Below, piece by piece: positions 34,270-43,054 of a stretch of DNA of 64,000 bases (the stretch's first letter is position 1; each line of letters begins with the position of its first letter). A model generated the notes under the pieces. It was not told the origin of the DNA and made no database searches. It saw only the letters and a list, made by a program, of their open reading frames with translations. The translations under genes and the position numbers were made by a program. This DNA is from UBA11403 sp963784615 (GTDB lineage Bacteria; Pseudomonadota; Gammaproteobacteria; Legionellales; Legionellaceae), in contig CAWASG010000002.1 in the NCBI GenBank assembly GCA_963784615.1, positions 62,001 to 126,000 of the forward strand, read 5' to 3'.

Positions 34270-35618
34270 GCTTTTTTCCCTGATTTATCGGCAGGCTCAG
34301 AAGGAATTAATAGAGCCTCCGTAAGATTATTTTCCTTTAAATAGTGTATTGCCGCTTTTTGAATGTGTTCGGGGGTGACGCTATTGATTCTCTCAACGTA
34401 ATGATCGGCTGCTTGCCATCCAAGTCCAATCGTTTCAAGCAAGCCCATTTCCATCGCTTGACTGAAAATAGAGTCCCGCTCAAATGTCTTTTGGGCAATA
34501 ATTTGGGTTTTAACTCGAGCGAGCTCCGTTTCGCCAATGGGTTCATTTTGCAGTCGCGCGAGCTCTGCCAAAACGCCTTTTCTTAAATCATCAACAGTAT
34601 GGGTTTGATTTGGCGTACCAAAGAACGTCAATTGCGTTTGATATCGCGCATACATGTTGTACTGAACCGCAAGGGAGCTGGCAATATGCTCGCCTCTTAT
34701 TAGCCGCTGATTAAACCGGCTGCTATCGCCAGCATCCAGAATGCCTGCAATGAGCTCGAGGGCATATGGATCCATGCTATCGGTTTTGATTGCAGTTTCT
34801 GTCACTGTTTTCGCACTGGGTACCGTATAACCCATCATCAGTGCGGGGACTTGAGCTGGGGCATGAACTTGTATTTGTTTTTTACCTAAAATCGGTGGCT
34901 CAGTTTGTAATTTGCGAATTTTTTGTGGGTGAGGGGTTAGATGCCCAAAGTATTTTTGAGCCAGATCGCGAACGGTATTCATCGTCACGTCGCCCACAAC
35001 GACCAATGTTGCATTATTGGGAGCATAATACTCATGGTACCAAGCACGCGCATCGTCAACTTGCATTTGTCGTAAATCGCTCATCCATCCGATGACGGGG
35101 TGATGGTAGGGGGATGACAAATGTGCTGCAGCTAAAAATCGCTCGTAAGTCAAGGATTGCGGATTATCGTCTGTTCGCATCCGTCGTTCTTCCTGAATGA
35201 CTTTCAGTTCTTTTGCAAATTCATTCGGTTCAAATTGCAGCTGCTGCATGCGATCGGCTTCCAGCTCAAAACCCACCGAAAGATTAGATGCAGCTAATTT
35301 TTCAAAATAAGTCGTATAATCGGTATTCGTAAATGCATTTTCTTGCCCGCCTAAATCGGCAATGGTTTTAGAAAATATACCCAGCGGGAATTTTTTCGTT
35401 CCTTTGAACATGAGGTGTTCTAAGGCATGAGAAACGCCAGTTATCCCGCCAGGCTCATCGGCCGAGCCAACGTTATACCAAATCATTGACACTACGATCG
35501 GCGAACGATGGTCTTCTTTTACCAAGATTTTTAATCCATTATTCAACTTGAATTCTTGCACCTGACCAAGGGTCTGATAGGAAACCAGTGTTAAAAATGC
35601 CAATAATGCGATGCGCAT
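34266..35618 (-). CDS. M16 zinc metallopeptidase, catalytic subunit
   Basis: 450 residues. ATG 35618 has GAGGGG upstream and begins a signal peptide (MRIALLAFLTLVSYQTLGQ). The zinc site HALEH is at residues 64-68, with the third ligand Glu near 143-144 in IQEERRMRTDD. Together with the downstream non-catalytic partner it forms a two-subunit periplasmic peptidase like the PqqL/pitrilysin types in gammaproteobacteria. Expression probably starts in the 59-bp gap shared with the divergent ftsY. Confidence 0.92.
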   Translation of the reverse strand: MRIALLAFLTLVSYQTLGQVQEFKLNNGLKILVKEDHRSPIVVSMIWYNVGSADEPGGITGVSHALEHLMFKGTKKFPLGIFSKTIADLGGQENAFTNTDYTTYFEKLAASNLSVGFELEADRMQQLQFEPNEFAKELKVIQEERRMRTDDNPQSLTYERFLAAAHLSSPYHHPVIGWMSDLRQMQVDDARAWYHEYYAPNNATLVVVGDVTMNTVRDLAQKYFGHLTPHPQKIRKLQTEPPILGKKQIQVHAPAQVPALMMGYTVPSAKTVTETAIKTDSMDPYALELIAGILDAGDSSRFNQRLIRGEHIASSLAVQYNMYARYQTQLTFFGTPNQTHTVDDLRKGVLAELARLQNEPIGETELARVKTQIIAQKTFERDSIFSQAMEMGLLETIGLGWQAADHYVERINSVTPEHIQKAAIHYLKENNLTEALLIPSEPADKSGKKA

Positions 35619-35677
35619 AGTACCCCTCAACAGGAAAAAAGTGATAGAATGCCACATTTTACTACCTTTTTATACTT

Positions 35678-36718
35678 ATGATTAAATGGTTTAAACGAAA
35701 TCAAGATTTATCTGACAATGACACCCGTCATAACGATGCGATTTTAATGGAACAACATGATATGGATGAACAAGACTCTACCGCGAAGCAAGGCATGTTT
35801 GCACGTTTAAAACAGGGCTTGAGTAAAACAAAGCATCAGCTTGGTGACGGACTGGCGCGATTGTTGTTGGGCAAAAAAGAAATTAACCCTGAGTTACTCC
35901 ATGAGTTAGAAACGTTATTGATTACCGCGGATCTTGGGATCGATGCCACGCAACGGGTGTTGAGTCAATTGCGTGAACAGATGTCGCGTTCGCAATTAAG
36001 CGATGGCCAAGCACTTTATTCTGCATTAAGTGACCAGTTGCAAGCAATTCTCACTCCAACCATCTCTCCGCTTGCTATAGAGGCGTCTCATGGCTCTCCG
36101 TTTGTCATTCTGATGATCGGCGTTAATGGCGCTGGAAAAACAACGACCATTGGTAAACTGGCGAAATTTTATCAACAGTCAGGTAAAAAAGTCATGTTAG
36201 CGGCTGGAGACACGTTTCGTGCTGCAGCAGTTGAGCAACTACAGGCTTGGGGAGCGCGGAATCAGGTGCCAGTGATTGCACAACATACAGGTGCTGATTC
36301 AGCGTCGGTGATTTTTGATGCCTTCTCGGCAGCAAAGGCTCGGCATATTGATGTATTGATCGCAGATACTGCCGGCCGTTTACATACGCAGAATAATTTG
36401 ATGGAAGAGTTAAAAAAAATCAAACGTGTTATTCAGAAAATTGATCCCACAGCGCCCCATGAAGTGATGCTGGTACTCGATGCAAGTGTTGGCCAAAATG
36501 CTTTGAATCAAGCGCGTGAGTTTCATCAGGCCGTTGGCGTAACCGGCATTACCATGACCAAACTCGACGGAACAGCAAAAGGTGGAATAGTATTTGCCAT
36601 TGCTAATGAATTAGCGTTACCATTTCGTTACTTAGGGATAGGTGAGGGAGCTGATGATTTGCGACCATTTGATGCGTTGCAATTTGTCGAGGCGATATTC
36701 AATGATGATAGAATTTAA
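35678..36718 (+). CDS. ftsY: Signal recognition particle receptor FtsY
   Basis: 346 residues: an acidic N-terminal A region, an N domain, and the GTPase G domain with GVNGAGKTTTIGKL (148-161), DTFRAAAVEQL, DTAGR (230-234) and TKLDGTAKGG. It docks ribosome-SRP complexes at the membrane. The 3' end overlaps ftsE, giving the common ftsY-ftsE-ftsX order. Confidence 0.96.
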   Translation: MIKWFKRNQDLSDNDTRHNDAILMEQHDMDEQDSTAKQGMFARLKQGLSKTKHQLGDGLARLLLGKKEINPELLHELETLLITADLGIDATQRVLSQLREQMSRSQLSDGQALYSALSDQLQAILTPTISPLAIEASHGSPFVILMIGVNGAGKTTTIGKLAKFYQQSGKKVMLAAGDTFRAAAVEQLQAWGARNQVPVIAQHTGADSASVIFDAFSAAKARHIDVLIADTAGRLHTQNNLMEELKKIKRVIQKIDPTAPHEVMLVLDASVGQNALNQAREFHQAVGVTGITMTKLDGTAKGGIVFAIANELALPFRYLGIGEGADDLRPFDALQFVEAIFNDDRI

Positions 36719-37355
36719 TGAAGTAAGTAAACGATTTCCTGGTGGCTATGAAGCACTTGGCCAGGTTAATTTCTCGCTAGCAAAAGGTGAAATGGCCTTT
36801 TTGACCGGACATTCCGGGGCAGGCAAAAGCACATTGCTGAAGCTCATCGCGATGCTGGACAAACCCTCTTCAGGACAAATTGTCGTGAATGGTGTGCGGC
36901 TGGACCAACTCAAAAAGCGAGATATTCCCGGATTTAGATCGCGACTCGGTCTTACCTTTCAGTCTCCTTATCTGTTGCACGACCGAACGGTATTCGATAA
37001 TGTCGCGTTGCCTTTGCTCATTCAGGGGTTGTCACCGCAAACGATTGCGAAGCGAGTACATGCCGCTCTCGATCGGGTGGGTTTGTTACGCTTGGAAAAA
37101 ATGCTGCCAACTCACCTCTCTGGTGGTGAGCAGCAACGGGTGGGCATTGCCCGCGCGGTGGTGCATAAGCCCTCATTGTTATTAGCAGATGAACCGACGG
37201 GTAATTTGGATCCGGCTTTGTCGGCTGAGGTGATGAGCTTATTCCAACAATTTAATCAAGCCGGCGTGACTGTGCTGGTTGCAACCCACGATTTGGCTTT
37301 GATTGCAGGAATGAAGCATCGTATTGTGATGTTAAAAGGGGGGCGGGTGTGTTAA
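36702..37355 (+). CDS. ftsE: Cell division ABC ATPase FtsE
   Basis: 217 residues. The start ATG 36702 (or the next codon) has GAGG upstream and lies inside ftsY. Walker A is GHSGAGKST (36-44), the ABC signature LSGGEQQR (139-146) and Walker B LLLADEPT. With FtsX it controls peptidoglycan hydrolases at the septum. Confidence 0.95.
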   Translation: MMIEFNEVSKRFPGGYEALGQVNFSLAKGEMAFLTGHSGAGKSTLLKLIAMLDKPSSGQIVVNGVRLDQLKKRDIPGFRSRLGLTFQSPYLLHDRTVFDNVALPLLIQGLSPQTIAKRVHAALDRVGLLRLEKMLPTHLSGGEQQRVGIARAVVHKPSLLLADEPTGNLDPALSAEVMSLFQQFNQAGVTVLVATHDLALIAGMKHRIVMLKGGRVC

Positions 37356-38272
37356 CTAAATTGCGCACATTATTGGCGTATCATGCGCAAGCAGCAATGA
37401 GTAGTTTGCTTTATTTGTGCCGACAGCCCATAGCAACGGGAATGACGGTAGTTGTGATTGCCATCACATTAACGCTACCCGCGCTGCTCTGGGTCTTCAA
37501 CGATAACATGGCTGAGCTGACCCGTAATTGGAAGCGAGGCGGTCATATTTCACTTTATCTTGATATGCAAATGGCAACGACCGATGCTGCTGTGTTGCTT
37601 GAACGTGTCCGGCAAACGGACGGTGTGGGTGAGGCGCTGATGAAAACGCCTGCAGAAGGTCTTCTTGAAATGCAAAATCAAGAGGGGATGCAAGATTTAA
37701 TATTAAACCTGCCCGAAAATCCACTGCCCGCAGTGATTGATGTGATTCCTGCCGTCGGGGTGTCTACACCCGCACAACTCGAAGCATTATATGCGCGGCT
37801 GAAAGCACTGCCGGGTATTGAAGATGCGAGATTGGATATGCAGTGGGTGAGTCGTTTGTATGCTTTGCTGGATTTGGCAGCGCAATTGACCCATGGCCTG
37901 ATGGTGCTGCTGTCTATTGCGGTGGTCTTTATCATTGGCAATACATTGCGTTTGGTTATTCATAAACGGCATGAAGAAATTCAGGTGCTCAAGCTTATCG
38001 GCGCTTCTGATCCGTATATTGTTCGCCCGTTTTTGTACACGGGTTTATGGTATGGATTGGCCAGTGCGCTTCTCGCTGTTATTCTTGTTTCTTTATTTAT
38101 GTTAAGTTTGGGCGTGGTTTTGAATCAGTTGATCGAAGCCTATCAAATGCATTTTCCAATATTAGGTTTGTCTATCCGCCAGACATTATTACTGGTTTTA
38201 ATAGCGACCTTTTTAGGTTGGTTTGGCGCGCGGTTTTCCGTTAAGCGTCAATTGGCACTCATCGAGCCTTAA
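37349..38272 (+). CDS. ftsX: Cell division membrane protein FtsX
   Basis: 307 residues from a GTG overlapping the ftsE stop by 7 nt. A membrane segment lies near 30-50, then a periplasmic domain (about 55-175), then three membrane segments with the cytoplasmic HKRHEEIQVLKLIGAS loop typical of FtsX. It relays FtsE ATP hydrolysis to periplasmic amidase activators. Confidence 0.95.
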   Translation: MLTKLRTLLAYHAQAAMSSLLYLCRQPIATGMTVVVIAITLTLPALLWVFNDNMAELTRNWKRGGHISLYLDMQMATTDAAVLLERVRQTDGVGEALMKTPAEGLLEMQNQEGMQDLILNLPENPLPAVIDVIPAVGVSTPAQLEALYARLKALPGIEDARLDMQWVSRLYALLDLAAQLTHGLMVLLSIAVVFIIGNTLRLVIHKRHEEIQVLKLIGASDPYIVRPFLYTGLWYGLASALLAVILVSLFMLSLGVVLNQLIEAYQMHFPILGLSIRQTLLLVLIATFLGWFGARFSVKRQLALIEP

Positions 38273-38277
38273 CATAC

Positions 38278-38307
38278 TTGGCGTATTTGGTATATTTGGT
38301 GTACAAT
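38278..38307 (+). promoter_or_regulatory. Predicted sigma70-type rpoH promoter
   Basis: TTGGCG (38278-38283) and TACAAT (38302-38307) are separated by 18 bp, about 85 bp before the rpoH start. The leader between is long enough for RNA-structure control, as known for rpoH in E. coli, but I did not model it. Confidence 0.45.
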
Positions 38308-38393
38308 ATACGAGAAATATGCTATCGGTTATGTCCTTGAGTGCTTGCCAAGGCTCTGTTCCTTGCAGGTCTTTTTAACTGGAGAAGTCCGCG

Positions 38394-39263
38394 ATGAGTT
38401 CACAATTACAACGATTAAGTATTGGTGTTCCCATAGGCAGTCTTGATGCTTATATACACCGTGTCAACCAGATCCCCATGCTGACGGCGGAAGAAGAAAT
38501 TGATTTTGCCAGTCGTGTTCGTGAAGAAGGTGACATTGATTCTGCGCGCCAATTGGTGCTTGCTCATTTACGCTATGTTGTTCGCGTTGCCCGTGGGTAC
38601 TTGGGATACGGACTGCCCTTGGGTGACTTAATTCAGGAAGGTAATGTCGGTCTCATGAAAGCGGTTAAACGCTTTGATCCAATGATGGGTGTGCGACTGG
38701 TATCATTTGCGGTTCACTGGATTAAAGCCGAAATCCACGAGTATGTTTTGCTTAATTGGCGAATTGTTAAAGTTGCAACCACTAAAGCCCAACGTAAATT
38801 GTTTTTTAATCTGCGCCATATGAAAAAACGTTTGGGGTGGTGTACTCATGAAGAAGTTAATGCAATAGCGGAAGATCTGGGGGTCAGCTGCGCAGACGTC
38901 CTGGTGATGGAGCAACGTTTAAATGCAATGGATGCTTCCTTTGACCCTGATGACTCAGATGATGATGAGTCGACATCTCGACAACTCGTTCCTGCACATT
39001 ATCTACAAGCTGCAAACAGCGACCCAGCATATTTGGTTGAGCAAGCAGATAGTGGTGAACAAAACACAGATAAATTATATTTAGCCATAGCGCAGCTTGA
39101 TGAACGCAGCCAGGATATTTTGCAACAACGTTGGTTGGCTGGCGAAAAGGCCGTGACGCTACACACACTCGCCGACCGTTATGGTGTTTCCGCAGAGCGC
39201 GTTCGACAGCTTGAAAAAAATGCAATGAAGAAGTTGCGCCAGCATATGGAAGCTGCTGCGTAA
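38394..39263 (+). CDS. rpoH: Heat-shock sigma factor RpoH (sigma32)
   Basis: 289 residues. The RpoH-specific box QRKLFFNLR is at 133-141, region 2 has GNVGLMKAVKRFDPMMGVRL (84-103) and region 4 an HTH (TLADRYGVSAERVRQLEKNA). It directs transcription of chaperones and proteases. It stands after ftsX with its own 121-bp leader. A TGGAG site precedes the ATG. Confidence 0.96.
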   Translation: MSSQLQRLSIGVPIGSLDAYIHRVNQIPMLTAEEEIDFASRVREEGDIDSARQLVLAHLRYVVRVARGYLGYGLPLGDLIQEGNVGLMKAVKRFDPMMGVRLVSFAVHWIKAEIHEYVLLNWRIVKVATTKAQRKLFFNLRHMKKRLGWCTHEEVNAIAEDLGVSCADVLVMEQRLNAMDASFDPDDSDDDESTSRQLVPAHYLQAANSDPAYLVEQADSGEQNTDKLYLAIAQLDERSQDILQQRWLAGEKAVTLHTLADRYGVSAERVRQLEKNAMKKLRQHMEAAA

Positions 39264-39318
39264 TGTTTCTTGCGTAATCACTATTGATTACAACTAATTT
39301 TTTCGTAGCTTTGGTGAG

Positions 39319-39417
39319 TAGGTTGGTGCGTAGGTTGGGTTGAGCGAGAGCGAAGCCCAACAAAACGGCTTATGTTGGGCTTCGCTCTCGCTCAACCCAA
39401 CCTACGCACCAACCTAC
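39319..39417. repeat. REP palindrome with extended arms
   Basis: The core REP is extended outward on both sides: GTAGGTTGGTGC on the left is matched by GCACCAACCTAC on the right. The extension repeats the start of the core, as if one arm end had been duplicated and copied to the other. Confidence 0.9.
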
Positions 39418-39437
39418 GGGTACATCAATCATTTTTT

Positions 39438-39467
39438 CCTTAACTTAATGAGCAGTGGAGCTACGAG
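39438..39467 (-). repeat. Short interspersed motif, copy 3
   Basis: TCCTTAACTTAATGAGCAGT followed by GGAGCTACG is a diverged inverted copy of the motif at 32146, again placed next to a REP palindrome. Confidence 0.5.
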
Positions 39468-39476
39468 GCGCCTGAG

Positions 39477-40457
39477 TTACTCAGCAAGTCTTGCTCTTAA
39501 CGCTTGCTTGGTTTTTTCATCCACAAACGCTGATTCAATTGCCATAGCGGTAATCGAGGTCATTGTCTCGTCACTGTAATCATAAGCTGCTTGCGTGCGT
39601 TTATATTCCTCGCCTAATGTGGTGAAGAAAAAAGGTGGATCGTCTGAATTCAGACTCACTTTAATACCTGCTTCAAGTAATTGCGGGAACGGATGGTGTT
39701 GAAAATCGGGGAATAAACCCAGCTTGATGTTGCTGGACGGGCACAATTCTAATGCGATATCGCGTTCCTTTAACAACGCAATGGTGTCGGGGGAGTGAAT
39801 CACTTGAACGCCGTGGCCAATGCGTGTAATGGGCAGGTTTTCAAGTGCTTCAATCATGCCACTTGCTGGCGCAAACTCACCCGCGTGAGCGGTGCACTGG
39901 AACCCTGCTGCATGCGCAATTGCAAATGATCGTTTAAACAGTTTGGGTGGGAAATGAATTTCGTCGCCGCCTAAACCAAAGCCAACTACACAAGGCATTG
40001 AACGTTTGGCGATTTCTTCCGCTACTTTAATGCAAGCGTCTTCTCCAAAATGGCGCACCGCAGTTGCGATAATCCGACCGACAATGCCATATTGACTCTC
40101 GGCATCGTCAATAGCCTTTTGTATTGCTTGTAAGTGCTCATAGGAAGGTATGCCAGTTGATAGTTCAGCATGATCGGGTGAATACATCATTTCAACATAA
40201 ATGGCATCCTCAAGCGCACGGGCTCGTAGATAATCAAATGTAATATCATAGTAATCGCGAGGGGTTTTAATTAACGCCGCCAAGGTATCGTAAACACTTA
40301 GAAAATGTAAAAAATCATTGGACAGGTAATTTTCACCATCAGGAGCAATAAGACCCTCTGGGATGATGATGTTATTACGATGGGCGAGTTGTCGAGCTAG
40401 ATTTGGTGTAATAGTTCCTTCAAGATGAACATGAAGCTCTGCTTTTTTAATTGACAT
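39477..40457 (-). CDS. add: Adenosine deaminase
   Basis: 326 residues of the amidohydrolase fold. Zinc ligands are in ELHVHLEG (H9, H11), TAHAGEF supplies a His and the catalytic Glu, IGHGV a His, and SLNSDDPPFF the Asp pair. It deaminates adenosine to inosine; a role as adenine deaminase is possible because bacterial members vary. It is monocistronic. Confidence 0.9.
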   Translation of the reverse strand: MSIKKAELHVHLEGTITPNLARQLAHRNNIIIPEGLIAPDGENYLSNDFLHFLSVYDTLAALIKTPRDYYDITFDYLRARALEDAIYVEMMYSPDHAELSTGIPSYEHLQAIQKAIDDAESQYGIVGRIIATAVRHFGEDACIKVAEEIAKRSMPCVVGFGLGGDEIHFPPKLFKRSFAIAHAAGFQCTAHAGEFAPASGMIEALENLPITRIGHGVQVIHSPDTIALLKERDIALELCPSSNIKLGLFPDFQHHPFPQLLEAGIKVSLNSDDPPFFFTTLGEEYKRTQAAYDYSDETMTSITAMAIESAFVDEKTKQALRARLAE

Positions 40458-40537
40458 TATTTTTCCTGAAATTAAGATCGGTGGTAACTCTAGTCAAAAT
40501 CGATTAAAATTACCAGATTATTTTAACAGGAATCGTC

Positions 40538-40723
40538 ATGAGCACACTAGATCTCGATAAAGCCTACGTTAGTCCCTATGATAAGTTTTTATTTACCTTT
40601 GACGCGACCCACGAAAAAACGGCATCACAATTAGCCGAAATTAAAAAACATGACATCATTGCTGGAAAGCGAGATTTTGCTTGTGTGGGTGGTGATGAAG
40701 AAGTGATTTGGGAAAAATTCTAG
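40538..40723 (+). CDS. Conserved-looking small protein, unknown
   Basis: 61 residues, charged, with no signal or membrane segment: YVSPYDKFLFTFDATHEKTA and then ASQLAEIKKHDIIAGKRDF. An AGGA stands 7-8 nt before the ATG, and the frame occupies the whole gap between divergent add and a REP. I recall similar short proteins in Legionella but cannot verify it. Function unknown. Confidence 0.6.
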   Translation: MSTLDLDKAYVSPYDKFLFTFDATHEKTASQLAEIKKHDIIAGKRDFACVGGDEEVIWEKF

Positions 40724-40737
40724 GGAAGATTGAAGGG

Positions 40738-40847
40738 TAGGTTGAGGGTTAGGTTGAAGGGTAGGTTGGGTTGAGCGAGAGCGAAGCCCAACAAAATTAC
40801 CATGTTGGGCTTCGCTCTCGCTCAACCCAACCTACCCTTCAACCTAC
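40738..40847. repeat. REP palindrome with extended arms at pit end
   Basis: Core arms from 40761 to 40835 are extended by TTGAAGGGTAGG on the left and CCTACCCTTCAA on the right. A further degenerate copy (GTAGGTTGAGGGTTAGG) lies at 40738. The right flank provides the pit stop codon. Confidence 0.88.
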
Positions 40848-42097
40848 CCCAACAGCAAATGTATTAATTCATAAGATAAAATCGTCAACAATGAAGCCGC
40901 TGGTAACGTCAAAATCCAGGATGTAAAGATATTACGAATCACCAAGAGATTCAACGCGCCGATACCACGTGCTAGCCCAACGCCCAAAACCGCGCCCACA
41001 AGGGTTTGAGTGGCGGAAACCGGGATCCCGATGCTCGTGGCTACAACGACCGTTGTTGCTGCGGCGAGCGTTGCTGCAAACGCGCGACTGGGTGTTAATG
41101 CGGTAATTGAACTGCCCACGGTTTCAATGACTTTTCTGCCATACATCAAAAATCCACTGATAACGCCAACACAGCCGAATATGATAATCCAGGAAGGATA
41201 GTCGGCTGCGCCAAAGGGTTGTTGTGGTTGCATTATCAAGCTATGGACAATCGTCAATGGCCCGACTGCAAGTGCGACATCATTTGAACCATGAGCAAAA
41301 ACCATGGCACAGGCAGTCATCGCCATCAGTACGGCAAAATATTTTTCAACCTGAAAAAATCGATCTCGACGTTTGATGTTGGTTGTTTCCGGGATGCGTC
41401 GGATAATGAACATGCCCAACAACGTAATACTGATACTTGAGATAAGCATGACGGCGATATCTTGCTTCCAACTTAATTGAATATCAAAATGATTTAATCC
41501 TTTGAATACCGTAATAAAAGACAGCACACCACCGACCAGAAATAAATAAATGGGAATATAAATTTTCGCCCTTTCCAAGGGGTTGTTGCGAATAAAAATG
41601 GTTTGCTGAATCGACATAAACAGGCTATAGGCAGTAACACCGGCGATGAGTGGCGAGCTAATCCAGCCAATCGCAATATGAGATACCTGGTTCCAATGAA
41701 TGGCGTCACTGCCTAATACCACGCTGCCAAATCCGACCATGGACCCAACGAGTGCATTCGTGATGGATACCGGAACGCCAAAGTAACTCGCCAAATTCAT
41801 CCAGATGGTGCAGGCCATGAGTACGCCTAGCATTCCTTCAATAAGAATGTGGGGCGAGGTGGTGAGCTGTTCTGTGTTGATGATGCCATCACGCATGGTT
41901 TCGGTGACATCCGTGCCGCCTAAAAAGGCACCGGCGAATTCGAAAATAATCGCAATGAGCATCGCCTGTTTGACCGTGACGGCTTTTGACCCCATGGTTG
42001 TACTCATGACGTTGGCCAAGTCATTGGCACCCACGCCCCAAGTCATAAAAAAACAAAGCGCAATAGCAATGCTGAGCAGTAAGATTGAGTGATCCAT
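40844..42097 (-). CDS. pit: Low-affinity inorganic phosphate transporter
   Basis: 417 residues, PiT/PHO-4 family, with about 10-11 membrane segments. Both family signatures are present: GANDLANVMSTTMGSKAVT near 23-41 and HGSNDVALAVGP near 269-280. It takes up phosphate, probably as metal phosphate with protons. The stop TAG arises in a REP flank. It lies 9 nt after a DUF47 gene, the usual pairing. Confidence 0.92.
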   Translation of the reverse strand: MDHSILLLSIAIALCFFMTWGVGANDLANVMSTTMGSKAVTVKQAMLIAIIFEFAGAFLGGTDVTETMRDGIINTEQLTTSPHILIEGMLGVLMACTIWMNLASYFGVPVSITNALVGSMVGFGSVVLGSDAIHWNQVSHIAIGWISSPLIAGVTAYSLFMSIQQTIFIRNNPLERAKIYIPIYLFLVGGVLSFITVFKGLNHFDIQLSWKQDIAVMLISSISITLLGMFIIRRIPETTNIKRRDRFFQVEKYFAVLMAMTACAMVFAHGSNDVALAVGPLTIVHSLIMQPQQPFGAADYPSWIIIFGCVGVISGFLMYGRKVIETVGSSITALTPSRAFAATLAAATTVVVATSIGIPVSATQTLVGAVLGVGLARGIGALNLLVIRNIFTSWILTLPAASLLTILSYELIHLLLG

Positions 42098-42106
42098 AGT
42101 TATTTT

Positions 42107-42778
42107 TTACCGGGCAATTAGAATTTGAAGCCGGCCACCCACAATTTGTGCGCAGTCAGCCAAGTCGCCAATCCATTGGACCAGTTTATAGAGAAATATA
42201 ATATCGATCGCGGGCAAATCTTTTTCTAATGCGAAAATATGATGCCTGATCGTTGAAAGCTGCTCATCACAGTCGTGTTCGATTTCATCAAGGGTGACGA
42301 TCATGTCTTCGACAACCGTCACTTCATTGCCACGAAAACCTGTTTCAAGCAACTCATCCAGTTCATTGATAGCCTTGCAAGCCATTTTTGCAGCATCCAA
42401 ACAGCGTGTTAAAAAGGGCATTAATAGCGGATGCAGTATGTCTGGTATGATCATATGCCGCCCAAGAACCAAGCCGGCTATGTCTTGTGCCTTATTAGCG
42501 ATATGATCTTGAGCACTGAGCAGTTCTAATAAATCAGTCCGGGCAACGGGAAGGAACAGGCCCGTAGGCAAGTGCAAACGCAGATCGCGCTTCATTAAAT
42601 CGGCTTCTCGCTCCAGCGAGGTTATTTTTGCCTTAATGATTTCTGCTGCGTCCCAATCTTGCTTGAGCATCGCTTCAAACAGAGGATACAGTTGTTTGGC
42701 GCAGTGATATGATTTATGGATATGCTGCTCAATAGGTTTTATTGGCGATGGCCCAAACATATTAAAAATATTACTCAT
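42107..42778 (-). CDS. DUF47 (TIGR00153-like) phosphate transport partner
   Basis: 223 residues, all helical and PhoU-like: FGPSPIKPIEQHIHKSYHCA near the start and ITSLEREADLMKRDLRLHLP near 48-67. These cytoplasmic proteins are found next to Pit transporters and are thought to regulate them. It is first gene of the two-gene operon with pit. Confidence 0.88.
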   Translation of the reverse strand: MSNIFNMFGPSPIKPIEQHIHKSYHCAKQLYPLFEAMLKQDWDAAEIIKAKITSLEREADLMKRDLRLHLPTGLFLPVARTDLLELLSAQDHIANKAQDIAGLVLGRHMIIPDILHPLLMPFLTRCLDAAKMACKAINELDELLETGFRGNEVTVVEDMIVTLDEIEHDCDEQLSTIRHHIFALEKDLPAIDIIFLYKLVQWIGDLADCAQIVGGRLQILIAR

Positions 42779-42800
42779 GATTCACGCCTTTTTTGGAGTT

Positions 42801-42841
42801 TGGACAAGACTGCATGCAAAAAGACGCATGTAGTCTTGTCT
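42801..42841. repeat. GACAAGACTGCATGC hairpin
   Basis: GACAAGACTGCATGC pairs with GCATGTAGTCTTGTC with one mismatch and a 7-8 nt loop. It is a diverged relative of the hairpin at 42989-43032. It lies in the leader of the DUF47-pit operon. Confidence 0.6.
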
Positions 42842-42988
42842 AAATATAATTTTCCTGAAAGTTCTATTGCAAAGTATATCGGAAATTTGAGTTGAGTTAT
42901 ACTCTTAGCATAATTTGAATGGGATATCGTGAAATGATGACCGAGGCAAAAAAAGAAGAGAAACGATAGCCCCGTTTTACAAACCTGC

Positions 42989-43032
42989 TTGGACAGGACA
43001 GCATGAGTCTTTTTTCATGCTGTCCTGTCCAA
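42989..43032. repeat. GGACAGGACAGCATGA hairpin before enolase
   Basis: TTGGACAGGACAGCATGA (42989-43006) pairs perfectly with its complement (43015-43032) around a T-rich loop. It is 22 bp upstream of the enolase ATG, so it will be in the mRNA leader if transcription starts further up. A TTGAGT/ATAATT pair at 42887-42915 (17-bp spacing) is a possible promoter. Confidence 0.75.
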
Positions 43033-43054
43033 TGTTTACTAAATAGGACAGTCA

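Noticed and set aside
42989..43032. Hairpin before eno as a rho-independent terminator
   Set aside because: The T-run is in the loop, not after the stem, so it does not have terminator form.
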